Part shown: positions 6,362 through 11,662 of the stretch, in pieces
Position numbering within the stretch: position 1 is the first letter of the stretch
Layout of the letters: the number at the start of each line of letters is the position of its first letter
NCBI GenBank assembly: GCA_944363865.1
Contig: CALVVN010000065.1
Coordinates: 1 to 11,662 of the forward strand
Length of the DNA stretch: 11,662 nt
DNA from: an uncultured Bacilli bacterium
Lineage (GTDB): Bacteria > Bacillota_I > Bacilli_A > RF39 > UBA660
Direction of reading: 5' to 3'
Program-made: the position numbers and the translations under genes
Notes under the pieces: model-generated
Databases searched by the model: none
Seen by the model: the letters and a program-made list of their open reading frames with translations, nothing else
Told to the model about the DNA's origin: nothing

Positions 6362-6480
6362 TTAAATAGGTTTATTTTTTTCTGCCAATTTTCTCGTTGT
6401 AAGTTTTTCAATATCAGTTAATGCTGCATCTTATTGCCTCTTTATTAAATATTTTATTTACAAAGTTTTTAATATAAAAT
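6362..6480 (-). pseudogene. Possible decayed coding remnant between rseP and the 120-aa gene
   Basis: The minus strand between the rseP terminator and the next promoter reads like two pieces of one protein in different frames: FVNKIFNKEAIR in one frame, then, from 6430 to a TAA at 6362-6364, DAALTDIEKLTTRKLAEKNKPI. A two-base loss near 6430 would join them. The second piece has a normal, charged, helical composition unlike the Phe/Ile/Tyr-rich noise of antisense frames. There is no start codon with a ribosome binding site. I cannot name the parent protein, and chance in 119 bases is possible. Confidence 0.3.
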
Positions 6481-6507
6481 AAAAAGCACTAAGGTTATAG
6501 TACTTTT
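6475..6507 (-). terminator. Rho-independent terminator of the cdsA-rseP operon
   Basis: Minus-strand arms AAAAGTACTA (6498-6507) and TAGTGCTTTT (6482-6491) form a 10-bp stem, with one G-U pair, around a six-base loop. The stem runs into a T-rich tract (TTTTTATTTTAT). It begins 25 bases after the rseP stop. Confidence 0.75.
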
Positions 6508-6531
6508 CTTATTTCTATATTAAAAGTATTT

Positions 6532-7578
6532 TTAAAATATTTTTATTATGTCATTTAATGTTACATATACAAATAATATTATTAATAAAATTACTCCAAT
6601 GTTATTTAACATGATTTCAACATTTGGATTTAATTTTTTACCTTTGATTTTTTCAGCAGTGCTAAGTACGACTCTTCCACCATCAAAGACTGGTATTGGT
6701 ATTAAATTAATTATTCCAACATTTATACTTAGATATGCAGTTAAATATATTATACTTTCTAAACCAGTTTCTTTTATTTGGTCAATTACACTAAAGACAC
6801 CAACTGGTCCACTTAGATTGTCTACTCCTATTTTGCCAGTAAAGAGATTCCCTAATATTTTAAATAGTGATGTAAACATTTCATTAAATCCTACTACACT
6901 ATATTCTAAAGCAGCTAACACTCCATACTCTTTTTTTGTATTTGTTCCAAAACCAAACGTTTTAATCTCTCCTTCTTCTGTCTGTTCAATGTTTGGTTTT
7001 ATTACAATACTCAGTTCTTCTTCATCTCTTATTACTAAGAAATTATATTCTTCTTCGTCTATTTGAACGTAGTTTAATTCAAGTATTACATCATCCCACG
7101 ATGAAACTTTTTTATCATTGATCTTTATTATTTCATCATCTGTTTTTAACCCTGCGATTTCAGCAGGACTATCTTCTTGTATTTCACCTACAACCGCACT
7201 GGTTTGTGGTGAACCATATATTATTCCGTTTATAAATAATAACACTATAGTTAGTATAAAGTTAAATAATATACCCATTAATAGTATTAGTATTTTTTCC
7301 CAATATTTTTTGTTATCTAATACTCTATTTTTTTCTACTTTAAAATCTTCTTCAGTCATCGCAAGAGCAGTAAATCCACCCAGTGGTAAAAGTCTTAGTG
7401 AATAATATGTTTCATCATTCTTTCTTTTAAATCCAAATATTTTTGGCCCCATTCCAATGGCAAATTCATGGACATATACGCCTCTTTTTTTAGCTGCTAT
7501 AAAATGTCCAAATTCGTGAACAAATACTATAATACCTAATATTAATATTAATATAATTAATGTTATTATAAAGTCCAT
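6532..7578 (-). CDS. rseP: RseP/RasP site-2 intramembrane zinc protease
   Basis: Protein of 348 aa, normal length. The zinc motif HEFGH is at residues 21-25 in the first transmembrane helix, followed by GGFTALAMTEED (67-78) and a membrane helix at about 95-120. A single PDZ domain (about 125-195, with SPAEIAGLKTDDEIIKIND) precedes the LSGPVG motif (255-260) and the second active-site motif NLIPIPVFDGG (291-301, Asp299). It cuts membrane-bound anti-sigma factors and leftover signal peptides after a first cleavage by another protease. ATG 7576-7578 follows AGGAG at nine bases. It comes 12 bp after cdsA, the standard order in Gram-positive genomes, and is followed by a terminator, so the usual proS and polC neighbours are missing downstream. 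Confidence 0.96.
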   Translation of the reverse strand: MDFIITLIILILILGIIVFVHEFGHFIAAKKRGVYVHEFAIGMGPKIFGFKRKNDETYYSLRLLPLGGFTALAMTEEDFKVEKNRVLDNKKYWEKILILLMGILFNFILTIVLLFINGIIYGSPQTSAVVGEIQEDSPAEIAGLKTDDEIIKINDKKVSSWDDVILELNYVQIDEEEYNFLVIRDEEELSIVIKPNIEQTEEGEIKTFGFGTNTKKEYGVLAALEYSVVGFNEMFTSLFKILGNLFTGKIGVDNLSGPVGVFSVIDQIKETGLESIIYLTAYLSINVGIINLIPIPVFDGGRVVLSTAEKIKGKKLNPNVEIMLNNIGVILLIILFVYVTLNDIIKIF

Positions 7579-7590
7579 TTTTGTCTCTCC

Positions 7591-8388
7591 TTATACAAGC
7601 GCTACTATGAAACTAAATGCTAAAACTACAAATATTATACTATCTAATCTATCTAACACTCCTCCGTGTCCTGGCATTATATTTCCAAAATCTTTAATTT
7701 TATAGTATCTTTTTATTGAACTAAATACAAGGTCACCTAATTGTCCAATTGTACTTAATGATGCTACTACTAGTATTAATAAAAATATGTTTCCAGTGTA
7801 TTCAAATGCTGTATGATAAAATATTGTGCTAATAAATGTACCAAAAATTAGTCCACCTATAAAACCTTCCCATGTTTTTTTAGGACTTACTGTAGGTGCT
7901 AGTTTATGTTTTCCAATTAAACTGCCTGTAATATATGCAAATGTATCAGTAAATATTGTGATTAAACATAAAAATATTAGATAATTTAAGTTGAATATTC
8001 TTACATTTATTAAATATTTAAAACCTAATCCTAAAAAGAATATAACCCCGAATAGAAATAATGCATCTTCAATATTGTATTTATCTCTACTATAAAATAC
8101 TATCGGTATCATAACTAAAAATATTATACTAGTTAATATTTTATAGTCAGTATAGAAATCTAGCCCAATTTGATTCATATTTGATAGCACTAAAACAACA
8201 AATGCTGAAACACCAATTATTTTCATAAGTATTGGCAGTTTTTTTTCTTTTTCTTTTAGTTCAAGAAATTCTAAAAAACCTATTAGCCCTATTGCTGCTA
8301 TAGCAAAACAATATAATTTTCCTCCAACTATAATTATTGGAATAACAATTAATAATGCAATAATTGCACTTATAACTCTCGTTTTCAT
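7591..8388 (-). CDS. cdsA: CdsA, phosphatidate cytidylyltransferase
   Basis: Integral membrane enzyme of 265 aa that makes CDP-diacylglycerol from phosphatidic acid and CTP, the branch point for phospholipids. About eight hydrophobic segments are present. The conserved cytoplasmic elements TDTFAYITG (147-155) and SPKKTWEG (168-175) are followed by the family signature at 223-250, with SSIKR, then KD, then MPGHGGVLDRLDS. The metal-binding Asp residues in GDLVFSS and DRLD are intact. ATG 8386-8388 follows AGGAGA. cdsA leads a two-gene operon with rseP and has its own extended -10 promoter in the 57-bp gap after dnaE. In many Bacillota uppS precedes cdsA; here it does not. Confidence 0.97.
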   Translation of the reverse strand: MKTRVISAIIALLIVIPIIIVGGKLYCFAIAAIGLIGFLEFLELKEKEKKLPILMKIIGVSAFVVLVLSNMNQIGLDFYTDYKILTSIIFLVMIPIVFYSRDKYNIEDALFLFGVIFFLGLGFKYLINVRIFNLNYLIFLCLITIFTDTFAYITGSLIGKHKLAPTVSPKKTWEGFIGGLIFGTFISTIFYHTAFEYTGNIFLLILVVASLSTIGQLGDLVFSSIKRYYKIKDFGNIMPGHGGVLDRLDSIIFVVLAFSFIVALV

Positions 8389-8410
8389 ATCTACTCTCCT
8401 ATATATGTTA

Positions 8411-8419
8411 ATTATAGCA
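8411..8419 (-). promoter_or_regulatory. Extended -10 promoter of cdsA-rseP
   Basis: Minus strand TGCTATAAT, a perfect TGnTATAAT, 22 bp before the cdsA ATG, giving a short leader that carries the AGGAGA. No good -35 is seen. Confidence 0.65.
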
Positions 8420-8445
8420 TATGTTTGTAGTTAATAAAATATTTT

Positions 8446-11340
8446 TTATTTTAATATTTCAATTTGATTTGCTATCATTTGGAAATTATTCATTCTTCTC
8501 TCTATTTTTCCACTGACTTTTATTATGTCACCTATTTTTTGTGTATTAAAGTTTTCATATGTAGTAGGAAAAACTACCACTGATAGTTTACTGTATTCGT
8601 CACTTATTAGTATAAATGCCATCATTTTATTATTTTTTGTCTTTATTTCTTTTATATTCTCTATTAGTCCTATTACAGTTATATGTTTGTCAAAATATGC
8701 TTTGACGTCATCTAATCTACATAATCCTTCTCTTTTATATTTTGTTACAGGATGATTTTTCAAGTAAAAACCATATAATTCAAATTCATGTTTCATTAGT
8801 TCCTGATTAGAGTATTCTTTATACACTGCTATTTCTGGTTTCATTACTAATGTTTCATCTAAATCTTTTACTAATTCTGCATAATTATATAAGTTTTCTA
8901 AGTTTAACATTATTGTATTCTTATTATATCCAAATTCGTCAAATGCGCCACTTAATATTAAACTTTGCACTATTGTTTTGTTTACTTTTATTTTTGCAAG
9001 TCTTGAAATTGTATCATATATATCTTTATACTTTCCATTTTCTTTTCTTTCTTTTACTATGTCTTTGGTTACTTCAGTTCCTATATTTTTTATTATATTA
9101 AATGGTAAAACGATTGTATTTTCTATAACATAATATTGTTCTTTGCTTTGGTTAATACTTACGTTTGATATATTGATATTATTTGCTCTTGCTTCATCAA
9201 TATACTCTTTTGTTTTTATGCTACTATCTATCACTATATTTAACTCTTCAGTAATAAAGTACTTTTTATAATGCGCTTTTAAATATGCCATTTGATAAGA
9301 CACTAACGAATATGCTACTGAGTGACTTTTATTAAAACCATAACTTGCAAACTTTATTATTAAATCATAAATATCTGTAGCTATTTGTCTGTCTATTCCT
9401 TGATTTATAGCATTTTCAATAAATAACATTTGGTACTCTAATATAATATTTTCTTTTTTCTTACTCATAGCTCTTCTAATAGTATCAGCTTCTGAATATG
9501 TAAAACCACCAATTTTCTTTAGTATTTCTATTATTTGTTCTTGATATATTATAATGCCATAAGTACTTTTTAATATCGGTTCTAATGACTCATGAACGTA
9601 TGTTACTTTTTGAACACCTTTTCTTCTTTTAATAAATGAATCTATGTTGTCTCTCGGACCAGGTCTATATAGTGCGATTGCTGACACGATGTCATCAAAT
9701 GATAGAACTTGTAGATTTCTTAAAAAACCTTTCATGCCATCACTTTCAAATTGAAATATACCGACTGTATCTACATTATAAAATAGTTTTAAAGTCTCTA
9801 TATCATCCAATGGAATTCTTTCTAATTTTACATCTATGTTTTCTACTTTTTTTATACTTTTTAATACCCTATCAATTATAGTTAAGTTACGTATTGCTAA
9901 TAAATCCATTTTTATTAGACCTAAGTTTTCTAAATATTCCATACTATATGCAGTTAGTATAGTGTTTCCACTTTTATAAAGCGGTATTCTTTCACTTAAC
10001 CCTTCTTTAGATAATACTATTCCAGCAGCATGAATGCTTGTATGTCTTTTTAAGTTTTCTAGTTTTTTACTTATTTTAAATAGTTCTCTATATATTTCTT
10101 TAGAATTAATTAGTAACATAAACTCTTTGTTGTTTTCTAAAACTTTTAATGGTTCTTTGTCTTTAATAAATTTTATTATTCTATCTACTTCTACTGATGG
10201 TATTTCTAGTATTCTTCCTACATCTCTAATTACTTGTTTACTTAACATTGTTCCAAATGTAATGATGTTTGCTACTCTATCTATTCCATATTTTTCTTTA
10301 ATATAATCTATTACTTCATTTCTTCTTAAATATTCAAAATCAGTATCTATATCAGGTAAAGTTACTCTATCTTTGTTTAAAAACCTTTCAAATATTAAAT
10401 CATATTTTAACGGATCTACGTCTGTGATACCTAATGTATAACTAACTAAGCTACCAGCTGCACTTCCACGACCTGGTCCAACTATTATTTTATTTCTTTT
10501 AGCGTACAATATAAAATCATATACAATTAAAAAGTAATCAATAAACCCCATTTCTTTAATAACTTCTATTTCATTTTTTAACCTGTCTACATATCCTTTA
10601 GTAACTTTTCCACCAAGTCTTTTTGTTAATCCAGCTTTACACAATGAAATAAGTAATTCGTAACTGTTTTCACTATATTTTGGCAATGTTAAATCATATT
10701 TTGGTAGTGTTATATTTATTTTATCTACAAAACTTTTTTGTGTTTCATAATCTATTGCACTTACTTCAGATATTATTGAATTATCATATTCTATATTTAC
10801 ATAGTTATCTATAGTTTTACCATCTCTAATCATATCCAAGTATTTCATATATTCTTTATCTTCTGGTTCTAAATATAATGTTTCTTTTAAATAAACAATG
10901 TTTTTAGTTTTAAGTAATGCATTTACCTTTTCATTTTGATTAGTGTACATTATGTATGTTTCATATATGCTACTTAATAATTCATAATCTTTTTCATCAC
11001 ATACACATATTACGTTTTGATTGTGACTTTTTAAGAAATCTAAGTCTAACTTATTAATGTTTTTTTCACTTACTATTTTACATAAGTTAATATAACCTTC
11101 ATAATTTTTTGCATATAAAATGAACTGCAATTCTTCTAAAATTAAATCTATTCCAATAATAGGTTTTATTCCGTTCAAATTACACTTTGATATAAACTCC
11201 ATTGTTCCAAACATATCACTATCTGTAATACCTAATGTGTCTATATTATGTTTTATAGCGTAGTCTAATAATTCATCTATTTTGATTAGACTATGTAATA
11301 AATGATAATGAGTTTTTATATTTATCGGAATAAAGTTCAT
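8446..11340 (-). CDS. dnaE: DNA polymerase III alpha subunit, DnaE type
   Basis: Replicative C-family polymerase of 964 aa, shorter than Bacillus DnaE (about 1,115) and close to mycoplasmal DnaE. Order of parts: PHP domain (about 1-200), the GPGRGSAAGSLVSY motif (288-301), catalytic palm with PDIDTDF (329-335; Asp330 and Asp332) and the third Asp (479) in KMDLLAIRNLT, HAAGIV (437-442), YRPGPRDNID (558-567), the FTYSEADTIRRAMSKK segment (613-628), helix-hairpin-helix region, and a C-terminal OB fold (about 870-950). There is no inserted exonuclease, so it is DnaE and not PolC. The usual HxH of the PHP site is replaced by Asn and Lys (N-I-K at 7-9), and the TDH motif reads TDS, so the PHP site is probably inactive. 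The ATG has a modest AAGG site four to five bases upstream. Confidence 0.97.
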   Translation of the reverse strand: MNFIPINIKTHYHLLHSLIKIDELLDYAIKHNIDTLGITDSDMFGTMEFISKCNLNGIKPIIGIDLILEELQFILYAKNYEGYINLCKIVSEKNINKLDLDFLKSHNQNVICVCDEKDYELLSSIYETYIMYTNQNEKVNALLKTKNIVYLKETLYLEPEDKEYMKYLDMIRDGKTIDNYVNIEYDNSIISEVSAIDYETQKSFVDKINITLPKYDLTLPKYSENSYELLISLCKAGLTKRLGGKVTKGYVDRLKNEIEVIKEMGFIDYFLIVYDFILYAKRNKIIVGPGRGSAAGSLVSYTLGITDVDPLKYDLIFERFLNKDRVTLPDIDTDFEYLRRNEVIDYIKEKYGIDRVANIITFGTMLSKQVIRDVGRILEIPSVEVDRIIKFIKDKEPLKVLENNKEFMLLINSKEIYRELFKISKKLENLKRHTSIHAAGIVLSKEGLSERIPLYKSGNTILTAYSMEYLENLGLIKMDLLAIRNLTIIDRVLKSIKKVENIDVKLERIPLDDIETLKLFYNVDTVGIFQFESDGMKGFLRNLQVLSFDDIVSAIALYRPGPRDNIDSFIKRRKGVQKVTYVHESLEPILKSTYGIIIYQEQIIEILKKIGGFTYSEADTIRRAMSKKKENIILEYQMLFIENAINQGIDRQIATDIYDLIIKFASYGFNKSHSVAYSLVSYQMAYLKAHYKKYFITEELNIVIDSSIKTKEYIDEARANNINISNVSINQSKEQYYVIENTIVLPFNIIKNIGTEVTKDIVKERKENGKYKDIYDTISRLAKIKVNKTIVQSLILSGAFDEFGYNKNTIMLNLENLYNYAELVKDLDETLVMKPEIAVYKEYSNQELMKHEFELYGFYLKNHPVTKYKREGLCRLDDVKAYFDKHITVIGLIENIKEIKTKNNKMMAFILISDEYSKLSVVVFPTTYENFNTQKIGDIIKVSGKIERRMNNFQMIANQIEILK

Positions 11341-11360
11341 ACTACCTTGTATGATATATA

Positions 11361-11400
11361 TAGTCAGTTACAAGAGAGATTTTGTATTTAATACTGACTA
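11361..11400 (-). promoter_or_regulatory. Hairpin in the dnaE leader
   Basis: Perfect 8-bp inverted repeat TAGTCAGT (11361-11368) and ACTGACTA (11393-11400), with a second inner pairing TACAA (11369-11373) with TTGTA (11382-11386) and a six-base bulge between. In dnaE mRNA it would lie at or near the 5' end, 20 bases before the ATG. It is not followed by a T-run, so it is not a terminator for either strand; an mRNA-stabilising stem or protein operator fits better. Confidence 0.55.
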
Positions 11401-11404
11401 GTAT

Positions 11405-11413
11405 ATTATCACA
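11405..11413 (-). promoter_or_regulatory. Possible dnaE promoter, extended -10
   Basis: Minus strand TGTGATAAT (TGn followed by a -10 with one mismatch to TATAAT). Transcription would start near 11398, at the base of the leader hairpin. No clear -35 hexamer is visible 16-18 bp upstream, where the IS110-like left end may begin. Confidence 0.4.
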
Positions 11414-11443
11414 TTCCTTCTTTTGTATTTCTCTCTAATTTTG

Positions 11444-11449
11444 TATAAT
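11444..11449 (+). promoter_or_regulatory. -10 box of the IS110-like left end
   Basis: Perfect TATAAT placing a transcript start at about 11456, two bases before the first arm of the structured region. No matching -35 is present to its left. In IS110 elements the -35 can be supplied by the right end when the circular intermediate joins the two ends, so a lone -10 is what would be expected. Confidence 0.5.
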
Positions 11450-11457
11450 ATACTTAA

Positions 11458-11620
11458 GATAACTGTGGATTGTTTATATTCTTCCTTGTAGCTTTGACTA
11501 CTTTATTGGAGTCTACAACCACAGTTTTATCTTTAATTACTCATTGGTTAGTTGAAGCATTGACTTCTTATAACAAGCAAGGCTGTAACAGATAAAAACT
11601 GTGGAACCACATTCGTTATC
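11458..11620 (+). ncRNA. Probable IS110 bridge RNA (target- and donor-guiding RNA)
   Basis: About 163 nt with dense complementarity. Outer pairing: GATAACTGTGG (11458-11468) with CCACA-TTC-GTTATC (11607-11620). Inner pairing: CCACAGTTTTATC (11519-11531) with GATAAAAACTGTGG (11591-11604), one bulged A. Between the 5' arm and the inner stem lies a first stem-loop, TTGTA/TACAA (11486-11490 with 11514-11518) and GACT/AGTC (11496-11499 with 11510-11513). Inside the inner stem lies a second, GTTA/TAAC (11547-11550 with 11571-11574) and GAAG/CTTC (11554-11557 with 11564-11567), with a symmetrical internal loop. Two loop-bearing domains upstream of an IS110 recombinase are the layout of the IS621 bridge RNA (about 177 nt). 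The fold was drawn by hand, and the guide loops cannot be assigned without the element's right end. Confidence 0.55.
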
Positions 11621-11636
11621 TAAAATATTTTATTGT

Positions 11637-11642
11637 GAGGTG
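11637..11642 (+). promoter_or_regulatory. Ribosome binding site of the right-edge recombinase
   Basis: GAGGTG seven bases before ATG 11650-11652; it supports a real start codon for the truncated frame. Confidence 0.7.
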
Positions 11643-11649
11643 TTCTTAT

Positions 11650-11662
11650 ATGATTTATGTTG
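11650..11662 (+). CDS. IS110-family recombinase (transposase), first codons only
   Basis: Only four codons and one base are in the window: ATG ATT TAT GTT G, giving M-I-Y-V and then a residue whose codon begins with G. IS110-family DEDD recombinases from low-GC Bacillota commonly begin MIYVGID, the final D being the first catalytic residue of the RuvC-like domain. The strong ribosome binding site and the structured RNA region just upstream are what that family predicts. Thirteen bases cannot prove it, so the call rests mainly on context. Confidence 0.55.

Larger units (their letters stand above)
11437..11662 (+). mobile_element. Left part of a probable IS110-family insertion sequence (cut by window edge)
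   Basis: A plus-strand unit: -10 box, about 163 nt of strongly structured non-coding DNA, ribosome binding site and a frame opening M-I-Y-V followed by a codon starting with G. Many Bacillota IS110 recombinases open MIYVGID, and IS110-group elements carry a long non-coding 5' end that makes the bridge RNA. The exact left boundary is not visible because IS110 elements lack clear terminal repeats and duplicate little or no target; CT dinucleotides at 11431-11436 are candidate crossover cores. The start given is approximate. Confidence 0.55.

Noticed and set aside
6548..7066. 172-codon plus-strand open frame opposite rseP
   Set aside because: It lies antisense to an unmistakable rseP, has no ribosome binding site, and its composition follows from the opposite strand's codons.
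11361..11400. The dnaE leader hairpin as a Rho-independent terminator
   Set aside because: Neither strand has a T-run directly after the stem, and it lies between a promoter-like box and the dnaE start.
1..11662. The two edge insertion sequences as ends of one composite transposon
   Set aside because: They belong to different families (IS1595-like and IS110-like), and the DNA between them is core sporulation and housekeeping genes.
1..11662. CRISPR array, tRNA or rRNA genes
   Set aside because: I saw no regularly spaced repeats and no tRNA- or rRNA-like conserved segments on either strand.

Overview
The window is very AT-rich (roughly a quarter G+C by eye). It encodes a compact Gram-positive gene set with strong AGGAGG-type ribosome binding sites and SigA-like promoters. 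The presence of SpoIVFA, SpoIVFB, a SpoIIB-like SPOR protein and YlbJ indicates an endospore former or a recent descendant of one. The low G+C, small proteins (DnaE of 964 aa) and exclusive use of TAA stops in all 13 complete genes suggest an uncultured low-GC Bacillota lineage, for example RF39/RFN20-like Bacilli. That placement is inference. Tryptophan is encoded by TGG, so the mycoplasma code is not in use.

Layout, left to right (almost everything is on the minus strand). 1-243: 5' part of an IS1595/ISXO2-type transposase running off the left edge. 328-2819: minus-strand operon spoIIB-like > radC > spoIVFA > spoIVFB, the same order as in Bacillus subtilis but without maf, mreBCD and minCD. 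The true spoIVFB start is upstream of the first standard start codon and appears to be AUU. 2868-3883: ylbL/sepM-like PDZ-Lon protease with its own terminator and an apparently leaderless promoter. 3915-4832: divergent ylbJ on the plus strand, the only complete plus-strand gene. 4821-5871: three overlapping or abutting minor-pilin-like genes, including a 51-aa one. 5920-6282: an unrecognised 120-aa protein behind a perfect TTGACA-17-TATAAT promoter. 6362-6480: a possible decayed coding remnant. 6482-7578 and 7591-8388: rseP and cdsA, a classic pair, with promoter and terminator. 8446-11340: dnaE. 11341-11662: a dnaE leader hairpin, then what looks like the left end of an IS110-family element: a -10 box, a roughly 163-nt highly self-complementary region that looks like a bridge RNA, a ribosome binding site and the first four codons (MIYV) of the recombinase, cut by the right edge.

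How it fits together: the left half is sporulation and envelope protease business. SpoIVFB is the intramembrane protease that activates pro-SigmaK, SpoIVFA its partner, SpoIIB a SPOR-domain engulfment/septum protein, YlbJ a spore membrane protein. The right half is housekeeping: CdsA makes CDP-diacylglycerol, RseP is the regulated intramembrane protease, DnaE a replicative polymerase. Both edges are insertion sequences. The most interesting object is the structured RNA region at 11458-11620 upstream of the IS110 recombinase start.
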